From contig NZ_NINX01000025.1 of NCBI RefSeq assembly GCF_002188635.1, positions 105,809 through 169,808 on the forward strand: a stretch of 64,000 bases of DNA. Reading direction: 5' to 3'. The translations under genes were made by a program, and so were the position numbers. Under the pieces are notes generated by a model. It searched no databases, was not told the origin of the DNA, and saw only the letters and a list, made by a program, of their open reading frames with translations. The DNA is from Pigmentiphaga sp. NML030171 (GTDB lineage: Bacteria > Pseudomonadota > Gammaproteobacteria > Burkholderiales > Burkholderiaceae_B). Below, piece by piece: positions 17,961 through 27,275 of the stretch (positions are counted from its first letter, which is position 1; each line of letters starts with the position of its first letter).

Positions 17961-18869
17961 ATGTCCCCCGCCGCGTATCTCTTCCCCTTCCTGGCCATCG
18001 TCTTCTGGGCCGGCAACGTGATCGTGTCCAAGATGGCGGCCTCGGCCATCTCGCCCACCGCCATCACGTTCTACCGGCTGGTGCTGGCCATCGCGCTGCT
18101 GAGTCCCTTCCTCGCGCGCCCCATCTGGCGCAACCGCGACGCGATCCGGCGCCACTGGTGGCAACTGGCCATAGGCGGCCTGTTGTCCATGGCCCTGTTC
18201 CAGGCCCTGTCCTACCGCGCCGCCGAAAGCACCACGGCCACCAACATGGCCATCGTCACCGCGCTGATCCCGCTGCTGACGGCGATCCTGAGCGCCGCCC
18301 TGCTGGGCGAGCCCGTCACCGTGGGCATGGCGACCGGCGGCCTGCTGTCGTTCGGTGGCATCCTGTACCTGGTCGGCCACGGCGACATCGGCGCGGTACT
18401 GGCTCAGGGCGCCCACCTGGGCGACGTGCTGATGCTGTTCGCCGCGCTGGCCTATTCCCTGTACGGCGTGCTGCTCAAGCGCTGGCGCATGGCCATTCCC
18501 GCCTGGCAATCGACCTACATGCAGGCGGCCTTCGCGCTGGTGTTCATGTTCCCGCTGTTCCTGGCCCTGCCCGCCGGCACCGCCACGCTGGACGCCAGGA
18601 CCGTGCCGCTGATCGCCTACGCCGGCATCTTCTCGTCCATCATCCTGACCTTCTTCTGGATACAGGGCGTCAAGCTGCTGGGCCCCAATCGCTGCGCGAT
18701 CTTCATCAACCTGCTCCCGGTGCTGACCGCGGGCCTGGCCATCGCCCTGCTGGACGAACCCATGCGCGCCTACCACGTGATCGGCGGCGGCATCAGCCTG
18801 GCCGGCGTGCTGATCGCGCAGACCGTGCAGCGCCCGCTGTTCGCGGCGCGGGCATCGCTGGCGCGGTAA
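17961..18869 (+). CDS. EamA/DMT family transporter
   Basis: A 302-residue inner-membrane protein with ten predicted helices in two EamA repeats. Typical are AYLFPFLAIVFWAGNVIVSKMA at the N-terminus, SYRAAESTTATNMAIVTALIPLLTAILSA in the first repeat and GVKLLGPNRCAIFINLLPVLTAGLAIALLDEP in the second. DMT proteins export metabolites, amino acids or drugs. It is divergent from an AraC regulator with a cupin sensor, so inducible export of a small compound is likely. The substrate is unknown. Confidence 0.9.
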   Translation: MSPAAYLFPFLAIVFWAGNVIVSKMAASAISPTAITFYRLVLAIALLSPFLARPIWRNRDAIRRHWWQLAIGGLLSMALFQALSYRAAESTTATNMAIVTALIPLLTAILSAALLGEPVTVGMATGGLLSFGGILYLVGHGDIGAVLAQGAHLGDVLMLFAALAYSLYGVLLKRWRMAIPAWQSTYMQAAFALVFMFPLFLALPAGTATLDARTVPLIAYAGIFSSIILTFFWIQGVKLLGPNRCAIFINLLPVLTAGLAIALLDEPMRAYHVIGGGISLAGVLIAQTVQRPLFAARASLAR

Positions 18870-18887
18870 CGCCCCCGCGCTGTCGGG

Positions 18888-20060
18888 TCAGGTCTCGCCG
18901 TCCGGCGCCCGCACCAGCCGCAGCAACGTGATTTCCGACGGCACGCCGAAGCGCATGGGAGGCCCCCAGTAGCCCGTGCCGCGGTTCACGTACACCCACA
19001 TGCCGTCCTGGCGATGCAGTCCCGTCACGAACGGCTGTTGCAGCGGCACGAAGAAATTCCAGGGCAGGAACTGCCCGCCGTGCGTATGGCCCGACAACTG
19101 GAGATCGAAGCCCGCCTGGGCGGCCAGGGCCGCGCTGCGCGGCTGGTGAGCCAGCACCACGCGGGCGCCGGCACCGGCCGGCGCGCCGTCCATCGCGCGT
19201 TGCGGATCGCTGCGATGCGCCGGGTCGAACTGGTGGGCGCTGTAGTCGGTAATGCCGGCCACCACCAGTTCCTGGCCCGCGTGCCGCAGCACCACGTGTT
19301 CGTTCAGCAGCACCCGCATGCCCATCCCGCGCAGGGCGTCGATCCACGCGTGCGCGCCCGAGTAGTACTCGTGGTTGCCGGTCACAAAGAAGGTTCCGTG
19401 GCGCGAGGCCAGTTCCGCCAGGGGCCGCGCGTGGGGCGCGAGATCGGCCACGCTGCCGTCGACCAGGTCGCCGGTGATTGCCACCATGTCCGGCCGCAGC
19501 CGGTTGACCGCGTCGACGATGCGCCGCACGTAGGGCGCGCGGATGGTGGGGCCGACGTGGATGTCGCTGATCTGCGCAATGGTGAATCCTTCCAGCTCGG
19601 CGGGCAGCGCCCGCAGCGGGATGTCGATCCGGACCACGCGCGCCACGCGGCGGGCGCCGACGAAGCCGGCCACCGACATCAGCAGCGAAGCCGCCACCAC
19701 GAACAGGGCCGACGGTACCGCCAGCGCGGCGTGTCCGTCACCGGTCCCGAACCACGCCATGGCGGACGCGCCAGCCAGCACGAGATCTCGCAGCAGCGTC
19801 AGCACGAACAACGACGAGAACAGGCCCATGCACAGCAGCCCCAGCCAGATCGCGCCCAGCAGCAGGGGCCCGGCCGAGCGCCGCCGCGCGAGCATGCTGG
19901 TTGGGATCAGGATGGCGGACGCCGCCAGCACGGCCGCCAGCGCCGGAGCCAGGCCCGGCACCACGCCCAGGTCGGGCACGAGGCGCAGCCCGACATAGGC
20001 ATGCACCAGGCCGATCAGGCCGAAGAAGTAGAACCTGTGCAGGGCGCGCCGCTGGCTCAC
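18888..20060 (-). CDS. Membrane-anchored metallophosphoesterase
   Basis: A 390-residue protein. The first 140 residues contain about four transmembrane helices; a catalytic calcineurin-like domain follows. All five metal-binding blocks are seen: ISDIHVGP (near residue 167), ITGDLVDG, VTGNHEYY, VLAHQP and SGHTHGGQF. The layout resembles E. coli YaeI-like and Bordetella UDP-sugar or lipid-linked phosphoesterases; the active site probably faces the periplasm or cytosol by one long loop. The substrate cannot be read from sequence. It is followed upstream by metW on the same strand, 59 bases away. Confidence 0.88.
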   Translation of the reverse strand: MSQRRALHRFYFFGLIGLVHAYVGLRLVPDLGVVPGLAPALAAVLAASAILIPTSMLARRRSAGPLLLGAIWLGLLCMGLFSSLFVLTLLRDLVLAGASAMAWFGTGDGHAALAVPSALFVVAASLLMSVAGFVGARRVARVVRIDIPLRALPAELEGFTIAQISDIHVGPTIRAPYVRRIVDAVNRLRPDMVAITGDLVDGSVADLAPHARPLAELASRHGTFFVTGNHEYYSGAHAWIDALRGMGMRVLLNEHVVLRHAGQELVVAGITDYSAHQFDPAHRSDPQRAMDGAPAGAGARVVLAHQPRSAALAAQAGFDLQLSGHTHGGQFLPWNFFVPLQQPFVTGLHRQDGMWVYVNRGTGYWGPPMRFGVPSEITLLRLVRAPDGET

Positions 20061-20119
20061 TGGTGGCTCTCCTGTCGCTGCGCGACATCCTTGCTAGGAC
20101 GAGGCGGCACGCCCGCGTG

Positions 20120-20736
20120 TCACGCCGCCGTTCCGCGCCGCGCCGGCGAGGCGAAACGGTACACGGCCAGCGTGCTGCGCCAGCCCGGCAGCCACGAGAT
20201 TTCGCGGGCGTCGGCGAAGGTCGCGCGGGCCAGGATGCGCAGTCCGAGCTTGGCGGCCAGCGCCTCGAAGTCCTTCAGCGTGCACAGGTGGATGTTGGGC
20301 GTGTTGTACCACTGGTAGGGCATCTGCCCGGTCACGGGCATGTGTCCGCGCAGGATGGACAGGCCGTGGGTCCAGTGGCCGAAATTGGGGAAGGAGACGA
20401 TGCCCTCGCTTCCCACGCGCGCCATCTCGAGCAGGATGCGCTCGGTGTTGTGCACGGCTTGCAGCGTCTGCGACAGCACCACCGTATCGAAGCGGCCGTC
20501 CTCGAACAGCGCCAGTCCGTCCTCCAGGTTCTGCTGGATGACGTTGACGCCCTTGCGCGCGCATTCGATCACGTGCTGGTCGCTGATCTCGACGCCGACG
20601 ATGCTGGCCTGTTGCGCATCGCGCAGGTGGGCCAGCAGCGTGCCGTCGCCGCAGCCCAGGTCCAGCACGCGCGAGCCATCGGCGATCCAGCCGGCGATGC
20701 GGGCCAGGTCGGGACGCAGGGGGGCGGCGTTGCGGT

Positions 20737-20740
<4 letters not shown>
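20120..20740 (-). CDS. metW: Methionine biosynthesis protein MetW
   Basis: A 206-residue protein with a SAM-dependent methyltransferase fold: [17 protein letters not shown] binds SAM near residue 25, then VGVEIS and the family motifs [16 protein letters not shown] and SFPNFGHW. MetW is needed with MetX for homoserine acylation in many proteobacteria, although its reaction is not firmly known. Its start overlaps the metX stop by four bases (ATGA), which couples translation. The gene is in the metX-metW operon below a SAM-II riboswitch. Confidence 0.95.
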
Positions 20741-21972
<1,232 letters not shown>

Positions 21973-21980
21973 GATGGACG

Positions 21981-22036
21981 GAGCTCTTTAGCTGGATTTA
22001 TCAGGCGCCCGCAAGCGGACCAGGCAAATCGGCGCC
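21981..22036 (-). promoter_or_regulatory. SAM-II riboswitch (metA motif) before metX
   Basis: Read on the minus strand, the element begins GGCGCCGATTTG, has an inner GCTTGC, pairs GGCGCC again as the P1 stem, then CTGATAAATCCAGCTAAAGAG, which is the SAM-II pseudoknot consensus (CUGAUAAAU..AGCUAAA). It ends 9 bases before the metX GTG start, where SAM-dependent folding would hide the ribosome binding site. SAM-II elements before metX are known from Bordetella and alpha-proteobacteria. The match to the conserved bases is strong. Confidence 0.85.
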
Positions 22037-22128
22037 AATGAAAAGTACGGGAATTGTAGCACCGGGCCATGGACGGGCGCCCTCCCGCGGGAACACCCGT
22101 CGCTTGCCCGGCGCCGCGCGCCAGGGCG

Positions 22129-23172
22129 TCACCCCGCCCTGGTCGACCCTTGCGCGGTCTTCAATAGCCCGGCCCACAGCCGCTGCTCGGCCTGCGCGGT
22201 GCGCGCCAGGTCGGCGGGCGGCCCGGGACGAGCCGTCAGGCCCACGGCCGCCAGTTCCCCTTTGACGTCGTCGCGGGCAAGCAGGGATTGCAGCAAGGCG
22301 TTGTAGCGCTGCACGATCGGCGCCGCCATGCCCTTGGGCCCCCACAGCGCGTACCAGGGATCGACGTCGTAGCCGGCCACGCCCTGCTCGTCCAGCGTGG
22401 GCAGGTCCATATAGGGCTGCTGCCGCTGCCGGCGCGTGCCGCCCAACACCTTGATGCGCCCGCTCGCGGCATGGTTCATCGCCACCTGTACCGGCAGGAA
22501 CATCACCTCCACCTGCCCCGACAGCACGTCGGTGGTCGCGCCCGCCGAACCCTTGTAGGGAATGTGCTGGAGCTGGATGCCCGTCTTCGCCATCAGCAGT
22601 TCCATGCACAGGTGATGGTGGGTACCCAGTCCGGGCGACGCGTAGCGCAGCGCGCCCGGACGAGCCTTGGCGTAGGCCACCAGTTGCGCCACGTCGGCGA
22701 CCGGCAGCGCCTGGTTCACCACCAGCGCGAAATTGCCGGAACCCACCAGCCCGACGGGCGTGAAATCCGCCAGGACATCGAACGGCAGCTTGTCGTAGAA
22801 ATAAGGCAGTGTCAGGGTGGTCGACACATTGCTCATCAAGGTATGGCCATCCGGCGGCGCCTTGGCCACCGCCTCCATGCCTATCATGCCCGAGGCGCCC
22901 ACCCGGTTCTCGACCACGAAGGCGACACCAAGCTCGCGGCTCATGCGCGGAGCCAGGATGCGCGCCACCGAGTCGGGCGTGGTACCCGGCGTCTGCGGCA
23001 CCAGGATACGCACCAGCCTGTCGTCAAGCTGGCCTGGCTGGCCCGCGCCCGCGCGGCCCAGCCACGCGGCACCGGCCACGGCCAGCACCCGGCCGAGCGC
23101 CGCGCGCCTGCCGGGGCGAACCGGCAGGTCGCCGGCCGCGTCGCATGGGGATTCGATGTTCGTGTCTTTCAT
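22129..23172 (-). CDS. Bug family (TctC) periplasmic solute-binding protein
   Basis: A 347-residue receptor whose N-terminal region has a twin-arginine-like RPGRRAALGRVL signal segment with a hydrophobic stretch, so export by Tat is possible. Diagnostic blocks are DRLVRILVPQTPGTTPD, VVENRVGASGMIGMEAV, QHIPYKGSAGATTDVLSGQV and MDLPTLDEQGVAG. It lies at the border of the aromatic island, divergent from the IclR regulator, and is one of two Bug genes framing it. Its ligand is probably an aromatic or dicarboxylic acid; the genes for a membrane transporter are absent. Confidence 0.9.
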   Translation of the reverse strand: MKDTNIESPCDAAGDLPVRPGRRAALGRVLAVAGAAWLGRAGAGQPGQLDDRLVRILVPQTPGTTPDSVARILAPRMSRELGVAFVVENRVGASGMIGMEAVAKAPPDGHTLMSNVSTTLTLPYFYDKLPFDVLADFTPVGLVGSGNFALVVNQALPVADVAQLVAYAKARPGALRYASPGLGTHHHLCMELLMAKTGIQLQHIPYKGSAGATTDVLSGQVEVMFLPVQVAMNHAASGRIKVLGGTRRQRQQPYMDLPTLDEQGVAGYDVDPWYALWGPKGMAAPIVQRYNALLQSLLARDDVKGELAAVGLTARPGPPADLARTAQAEQRLWAGLLKTAQGSTRAG

Positions 23173-23293
23173 GTCTCCTCCTTATGTCCGGGCCTGCGCC
23201 CGGTTCGATGCGTGGGTTTGCATTTATCATCTACCGCTGCGGCGAAGCGCTTTCCTGCGCGCCGCCCTCCCGTAACGATTGCCCCGATCCGCC

Positions 23294-24130
23294 ATGCCCG
23301 CCGACCCGCCCGCCACCAGCCTGGAAAAAATGCTGTCCATCCTCGACCTGATCGAGGACAGCGACGCCGGACAGAGCTACGACGATCTCTCCGACAAACT
23401 GGGGCTCGCGCGCTCGACGCTGTACCGCTACCTCAAAGTGCTGACGGAAGCCGGCCTGCTGACCTCCTTGCCGGACGTGGGCTACACGCTGGGGCCAAGG
23501 ATTTCCGAACTCGACTACAAGATGCGGATGCGCGACCCGCTGATCATCGCCAGCCGCCCGATCATGATCGAGCTGGTCAAGGCCGTGCCGGGCATCGCCC
23601 TGCTATGCCGCAGGTACCGGGACAAGGTCCTGTGCGTGCACCAGGAGTCGAATACCGACGCCTTCAACAGCAGCTACGAACGCGGCTACGCCCGGCCCCT
23701 GCTGCGCGGATCGGCCTCCCGCATCATCCTTGCCTACACCCCGGCGCGAACCGTCGGCCGGCTTTATGAAGCCGATCCGGCCGCGTTCGCCCAGGCCGGC
23801 CTGGGCGACTCGCTCGAAGCCGTCAAGGCCACCCTGGCCGCCATCCGCCAACGCGGCTGGGACTCCACCAGCGGACAGGTCACCCATGGCGTCACCGGCG
23901 TTGCCGCGCCCATCCTGGATAGCCGCGGCAGCGTCGTGGGCAGCCTGAGCGTCACCATAGGCAAGGCCCGCCTGGACGAACGGGAAACCGCCGCCGCGGC
24001 CGACCGCATCGCGTTCTGCGCCGGCATCGTCAGCAAGACCATCGCCAGCGATACGCCGCGCGCCCGCGACCAGGCCCTGCGCACCGCACACGCGCGGACG
24101 CCGCCCGACCCGATGCGCGAGGACGACTGA
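23294..24130 (+). CDS. IclR family transcriptional regulator
   Basis: A 278-residue regulator with the N-terminal winged helix (SYDDLSDKLGLARSTLYRYLKVLTEAGLL, residues 25-55) and the C-terminal ligand-binding GAF-like domain (DKVLCVHQESNTDAFNSSYERGYARPLLRGSASRIILAY, then HGVTGVAAPILDSRGSVVGSLSV). It is close in style to regulators of aromatic operons. ATG at 23294 is preferred over a TTG at 23279. It is divergent from the Bug gene and converges with the VOC dioxygenase gene, so it probably controls both sides of the aromatic island. Confidence 0.9.
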   Translation: MPADPPATSLEKMLSILDLIEDSDAGQSYDDLSDKLGLARSTLYRYLKVLTEAGLLTSLPDVGYTLGPRISELDYKMRMRDPLIIASRPIMIELVKAVPGIALLCRRYRDKVLCVHQESNTDAFNSSYERGYARPLLRGSASRIILAYTPARTVGRLYEADPAAFAQAGLGDSLEAVKATLAAIRQRGWDSTSGQVTHGVTGVAAPILDSRGSVVGSLSVTIGKARLDERETAAAADRIAFCAGIVSKTIASDTPRARDQALRTAHARTPPDPMREDD

Positions 24131-24140
24131 CACCGCCGGC

Positions 24141-25046
24141 TCACCAGGCCGCGGGTTCGATCGCCCCCAGGTTGGGCAGGTTGGTGGGCTTGGGCCCGTT
24201 CCAGATGTCCGTGGTGCGATAGCTCTTGTCCAGCTGGCGCGGCTGCCGCGGCCCCGTTTCCGGAAACTCCTCCATTCCCAGCGTGAACTCGACGGTGAAG
24301 CCGTCCGGATCCGCGAAATACTGGAAGACGCTGCCCGAGGCCTTGTGCCGGCCAGGCGAAGGCGCCACGATGGCGCCTTCATCCAGCAAGCGGTTGCGCC
24401 CCGCCATCAGGTCGTCGAGACTCTCCACCGAATACGCCGAATGGAAGAACGCCGGCGCCTTGCCCTGCTGGATGGCGAACGAGTGGTGGAAAGGATTCGG
24501 GAAGCAACGCATGAACGCGAAGTACGGGTCGCCGTCGTCTTCATGACGGAAATCCGATACCCGGAAGTTCATCACTTCGGTATAGAAACGCAGGCTCTGC
24601 GCAAAATCGGGCACGCGAATCACCGCGTGGCTCAGGCGCAGCAGCTTCATGGGGTGCGGCGTGAAGGCCTCGGTCCGCTGGCGCATGCCTGCCAGCAGGT
24701 CCAGGGTGATGCCATTGGGATCCACCAGCCGGATGCCTTCTTCCACGCGCAGGTCGGCGCACTCGCCGGCGCCCAGGCGCCGATGCCGCACGCCGGCCCG
24801 TTCCAGCACCTCGCGCGCCACCGGCACTTGCGCCGCCGACTCCAGCTCGAAGGCGATGCGCTTGAGGCTGGGCTGCGCCGCCGCATGCAGCGACAGGTTG
24901 TAGTGGTCGGCATCGCAGGACAGGAATGCGGTATCGGCGGTACGCTCGACCAGGTCCAGGCCGACCATGTCACGGTAAAAGGCCGCCGAACGGTCCAGGT
25001 CCGACACGTTCAACGCCAGATGGCTCAGTTTCTTGAATCTCAGCAC
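24141..25046 (-). CDS. VOC-type extradiol ring-cleavage dioxygenase
   Basis: A 301-residue two-domain vicinal oxygen chelate protein. The N-terminal domain (residues 1-130) and C-terminal domain (from about LSHAVIRVPDF near residue 138) are tandem repeats. The expected Fe(II) ligands of the second domain can be placed: His in RLSHAVIR, His in FHHSFAI near residue 197 and Glu in GFTVEFTLG near residue 270. It cleaves a catechol-like ring beside the hydroxyls (meta cleavage). In p-cumate degradation CmtC does this on a carboxylated catechol. It is the last gene of the minus-strand run of the island. The substrate is inferred only. Confidence 0.8.
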   Translation of the reverse strand: MLRFKKLSHLALNVSDLDRSAAFYRDMVGLDLVERTADTAFLSCDADHYNLSLHAAAQPSLKRIAFELESAAQVPVAREVLERAGVRHRRLGAGECADLRVEEGIRLVDPNGITLDLLAGMRQRTEAFTPHPMKLLRLSHAVIRVPDFAQSLRFYTEVMNFRVSDFRHEDDGDPYFAFMRCFPNPFHHSFAIQQGKAPAFFHSAYSVESLDDLMAGRNRLLDEGAIVAPSPGRHKASGSVFQYFADPDGFTVEFTLGMEEFPETGPRQPRQLDKSYRTTDIWNGPKPTNLPNLGAIEPAAW

Positions 25047-25063
25047 GATTCACCTCGTCACGT

Positions 25064-26008
25064 TCACGGTTCCAGGCGCAGGAACGCACGGTCCACGTCC
25101 ACCTCGCGCACCATGCCTTGCGCCACGGCGGCTTCGCAGAAGACGCGCAGCGCCGGCTCGCTGTTCTTCCAGCCGTACTCGTTCCAGTGCTTGCCCAGCG
25201 CGGCGCGGGTACGGTCCTGCTCCAGGTCGCCCAGCGGCAGGAACTGCGCCGCCTCGTGCGCCACTTCCTGCGCGGCGTGATGCAGCGCCCGCGTGTACAA
25301 CTCGACCAGCGCCCCGGCCAGCCCGGGCCGCTCGCGCAGCAGCGCGGCGCGCACCGCGATCACGTGCGTCACCGGCACCACCCCGGTCTGCCGCGCCAGC
25401 GCCAGGGCTTCCCCCGCCGGATCGGGCGACAAGTAGCGCAATCCCGTCATGTCCAGCGGCCGGCGCGCGAAGATGAAGCAATCGGCGTCGCCCGAACGCA
25501 GCACGTCGGCCGGCCCGCGGCCCTTGAGCGACCAGTCGATTTGCACGCCCTCGGGATAGGACATGCCTGCCAGGCGGTCATCGGCCAGCGGACACCACAC
25601 CACCCCGGCCGTATCCACGCCGTGCATGCCCAGGTACCAGCGGTGCCACAGGGCGGCGGTCAGCCAGTACTGCGGCACCGCGACGCGCCTGCCGGCCAGC
25701 GACTTGTGGCCGGACAGCTCCGAGCCCTCGCGGCAGAAGGCGTACTGCGACACCAGCTTGCGCGCGAAGACGGGCAGCCCCACCAGCGAGTCGTCCCGCT
25801 CGCGGGCCTTGACGAAGGTCGCCAACGACATCTCCGCCACGTCCAGTTCGCCGCGCAGCGCCTTCATCGTGCATTCGTCTATGGTGCGCGTCGCGCTGAC
25901 ACGGTAAGCCAGGCCCGGCACGTCGATCAGCCCGGACAGCAGCGGCTGGGTATGAAAGGACGGCGTGGCGCCGATATGGACCGCTGCCGGTTGTGCCATG
26001 TTCGTCAT
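25064..26008 (-). CDS. 4,5-dihydroxyphthalate decarboxylase-like (Pht5 family) protein
   Basis: A 314-residue protein without a signal peptide, so cytosolic. It matches the Pht5-like family, which shares the solute-binding fold: TRTIDECTMKALRGELDVAEMSLATFVKA and RRVAVPQYWLTAALWHRWYL are the two blocks always conserved. Pht5 of Pseudomonas removes one carboxyl from 4,5-dihydroxyphthalate to give protocatechuate; other relatives are unassigned or are annotated as ABC substrate-binding proteins. An AGGAGG lies 11 bases before the ATG. It sits in the island between the VOC dioxygenase and the class II aldolase gene. An enzyme function is supported by the lack of an export signal but not proven. 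Confidence 0.7.
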   Translation of the reverse strand: MTNMAQPAAVHIGATPSFHTQPLLSGLIDVPGLAYRVSATRTIDECTMKALRGELDVAEMSLATFVKARERDDSLVGLPVFARKLVSQYAFCREGSELSGHKSLAGRRVAVPQYWLTAALWHRWYLGMHGVDTAGVVWCPLADDRLAGMSYPEGVQIDWSLKGRGPADVLRSGDADCFIFARRPLDMTGLRYLSPDPAGEALALARQTGVVPVTHVIAVRAALLRERPGLAGALVELYTRALHHAAQEVAHEAAQFLPLGDLEQDRTRAALGKHWNEYGWKNSEPALRVFCEAAVAQGMVREVDVDRAFLRLEP

Positions 26009-26035
26009 GGGTATGTCTTCCTCCTGTTGATCGCT

Positions 26036-26761
26036 TTACGCGCGCGCCGCTTCGGCCCGCCCGCGCCAGTATTCCCAGGCGCGGGCGAATCCCTCGCCCG
26101 GCAGCCCGTCGCGCAGCCGCGCGCATATCTTGTCGACCTCGCCTTCGGTCAGGAAGGTGATCGGCCCCAGGTGGCTTGCCTGCAACTGCAGATTGGCGTT
26201 CACCTCCAGGTAGACGGCGGTATAGACCGCTTCCTTGATCGAGCCGCCCACCACCGTGCAGCCATGCCCGCGCATCAGCGCGCTACGGTTCCGCGCCAGC
26301 ACGGTGGCCAGGTCCCGGCCCATCTCCATGTCGCTGACCAGCAGCGTGGTGTCGCCGAACCTGTCCTGGGCATCCCAGGTCGGAATGTCGAAACCGATGG
26401 TCGCGCAGCTATGCACCACGGGACGCAGGGGCGCGCCGGTCACGGCGAAGGGCACCACGCTGCGGCTGTGGTTGTGCACCACCGACTGCACGTCGGGACG
26501 AGCTTCGTAGATCGCGCCGTGTATGAAGCGCTCGAGGTAGGGCTTGCGGCCGCGCGCATCGACGGGCTCGCCCTGGAGGGTGAACTCCATGATGTCGGCC
26601 AGCTCGACCCGCTCGGGCGGACGCGCGCGCGACAAGAAGTAGCGGTCCGGATCGTCGGGGTGGCGCACGCTGATGTGCCCGAACGCATCGACCACGCCTT
26701 CCGACGCGAGTATGTGGTTGGCCGTGACCAGCTCTTCCAGCAGTGCTTGCGGCATCGCCAT
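26036..26761 (-). CDS. Class II aldolase/adducin family decarboxylase-like protein
   Basis: A 241-residue zinc enzyme of the class II aldolase fold. The metal site is visible: VVHNHSRSV (His pair near residue 95), and a third His in NLQLQASHLGP near residue 195; MRGHGCTVV and GHISVRHP are further conserved blocks. Relatives of this branch include 3,4-dihydroxyphthalate 2-decarboxylase (PhtC/PehC) and the CmtD decarboxylase of the p-cumate meta-cleavage path. The start at 26761 (MAMPQALL) has AAGGA upstream and leaves 13 bases to the beta-subunit stop; an ATG at 26821 would overlap that gene. It acts either before or after ring cleavage. Confidence 0.75.
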   Translation of the reverse strand: MAMPQALLEELVTANHILASEGVVDAFGHISVRHPDDPDRYFLSRARPPERVELADIMEFTLQGEPVDARGRKPYLERFIHGAIYEARPDVQSVVHNHSRSVVPFAVTGAPLRPVVHSCATIGFDIPTWDAQDRFGDTTLLVSDMEMGRDLATVLARNRSALMRGHGCTVVGGSIKEAVYTAVYLEVNANLQLQASHLGPITFLTEGEVDKICARLRDGLPGEGFARAWEYWRGRAEAARA

Positions 26762-26774
26762 TCGGACTTCCTTG

Positions 26775-27275
26775 CTAGAGAATGAAACTGACGGATCCCA
26801 GCGAGCCGAGCTCGTGGGCATCGATCACGATGCGCCGCTGCCTGATCTTCAGGCCGTCGGCGGTGATGCGCAGCTGATAGGTCAGTCCGCCGACGTACTC
26901 GCGTATGCGTTCGTGCCGGCGGTAGCGGTGGCAGATGAAGTTGGCGGCCACGGTGGCCAGGTCGCCCTCCTGCCCCAGCACGCGCACGTTGCTGATGCTG
27001 CGGCGCAGGCGCGACCTGGGCGCCTCGGCATGGCAGTTCGGATCCAGCACGCGTATGACGCGCTGGCGGATGCGCTCGGCATCGTCCGCGATGATGAACA
27101 GCGTATTGCGCGGATCGCCGTCCGGCTTGTCGTTGGGCGGAATGAGATAGGTGGCATCCGGGGTCAACAGTTCCAGCCATTCCTTGAGCCGCCACTCGTC
27201 AAGCAACGCCGCCTCGAAGTACAGGAAATCCTCGGCCTCGGCCCGGGTCAGGCGGCCGGCTGCGCTCTGTTGCAT
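26775..27275 (-). CDS. Aromatic-ring-hydroxylating dioxygenase, beta subunit
   Basis: A 166-residue small subunit with the NTF2-like fold of RHO beta subunits: EAEDFLYFEAALLDEWRLKEWLELLTPDATYLIP at the N-terminus, then ADDAERIRQRVIRVLDPNCHAE and SRLRRSISNVRVL, and a C-terminal RRIVIDA. The beta subunit has no cofactor; it holds the alpha3beta3 hexamer together. AGGAG lies 8 bases before the ATG, and the start overlaps the end of the alpha gene by one base, which shows a tight operon. An ATG at 27305 would overlap alpha more and lacks a matching family N-terminus. Confidence 0.9.
   Translation of the reverse strand: MQQSAAGRLTRAEAEDFLYFEAALLDEWRLKEWLELLTPDATYLIPPNDKPDGDPRNTLFIIADDAERIRQRVIRVLDPNCHAEAPRSRLRRSISNVRVLGQEGDLATVAANFICHRYRRHERIREYVGGLTYQLRITADGLKIRQRRIVIDAHELGSLGSVSFIL

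Noticed and set aside
20040..20120. Possible small gene between metW and the metallophosphoesterase
   Set aside because: Only 59 bases remain, with no start and ribosome site pair.
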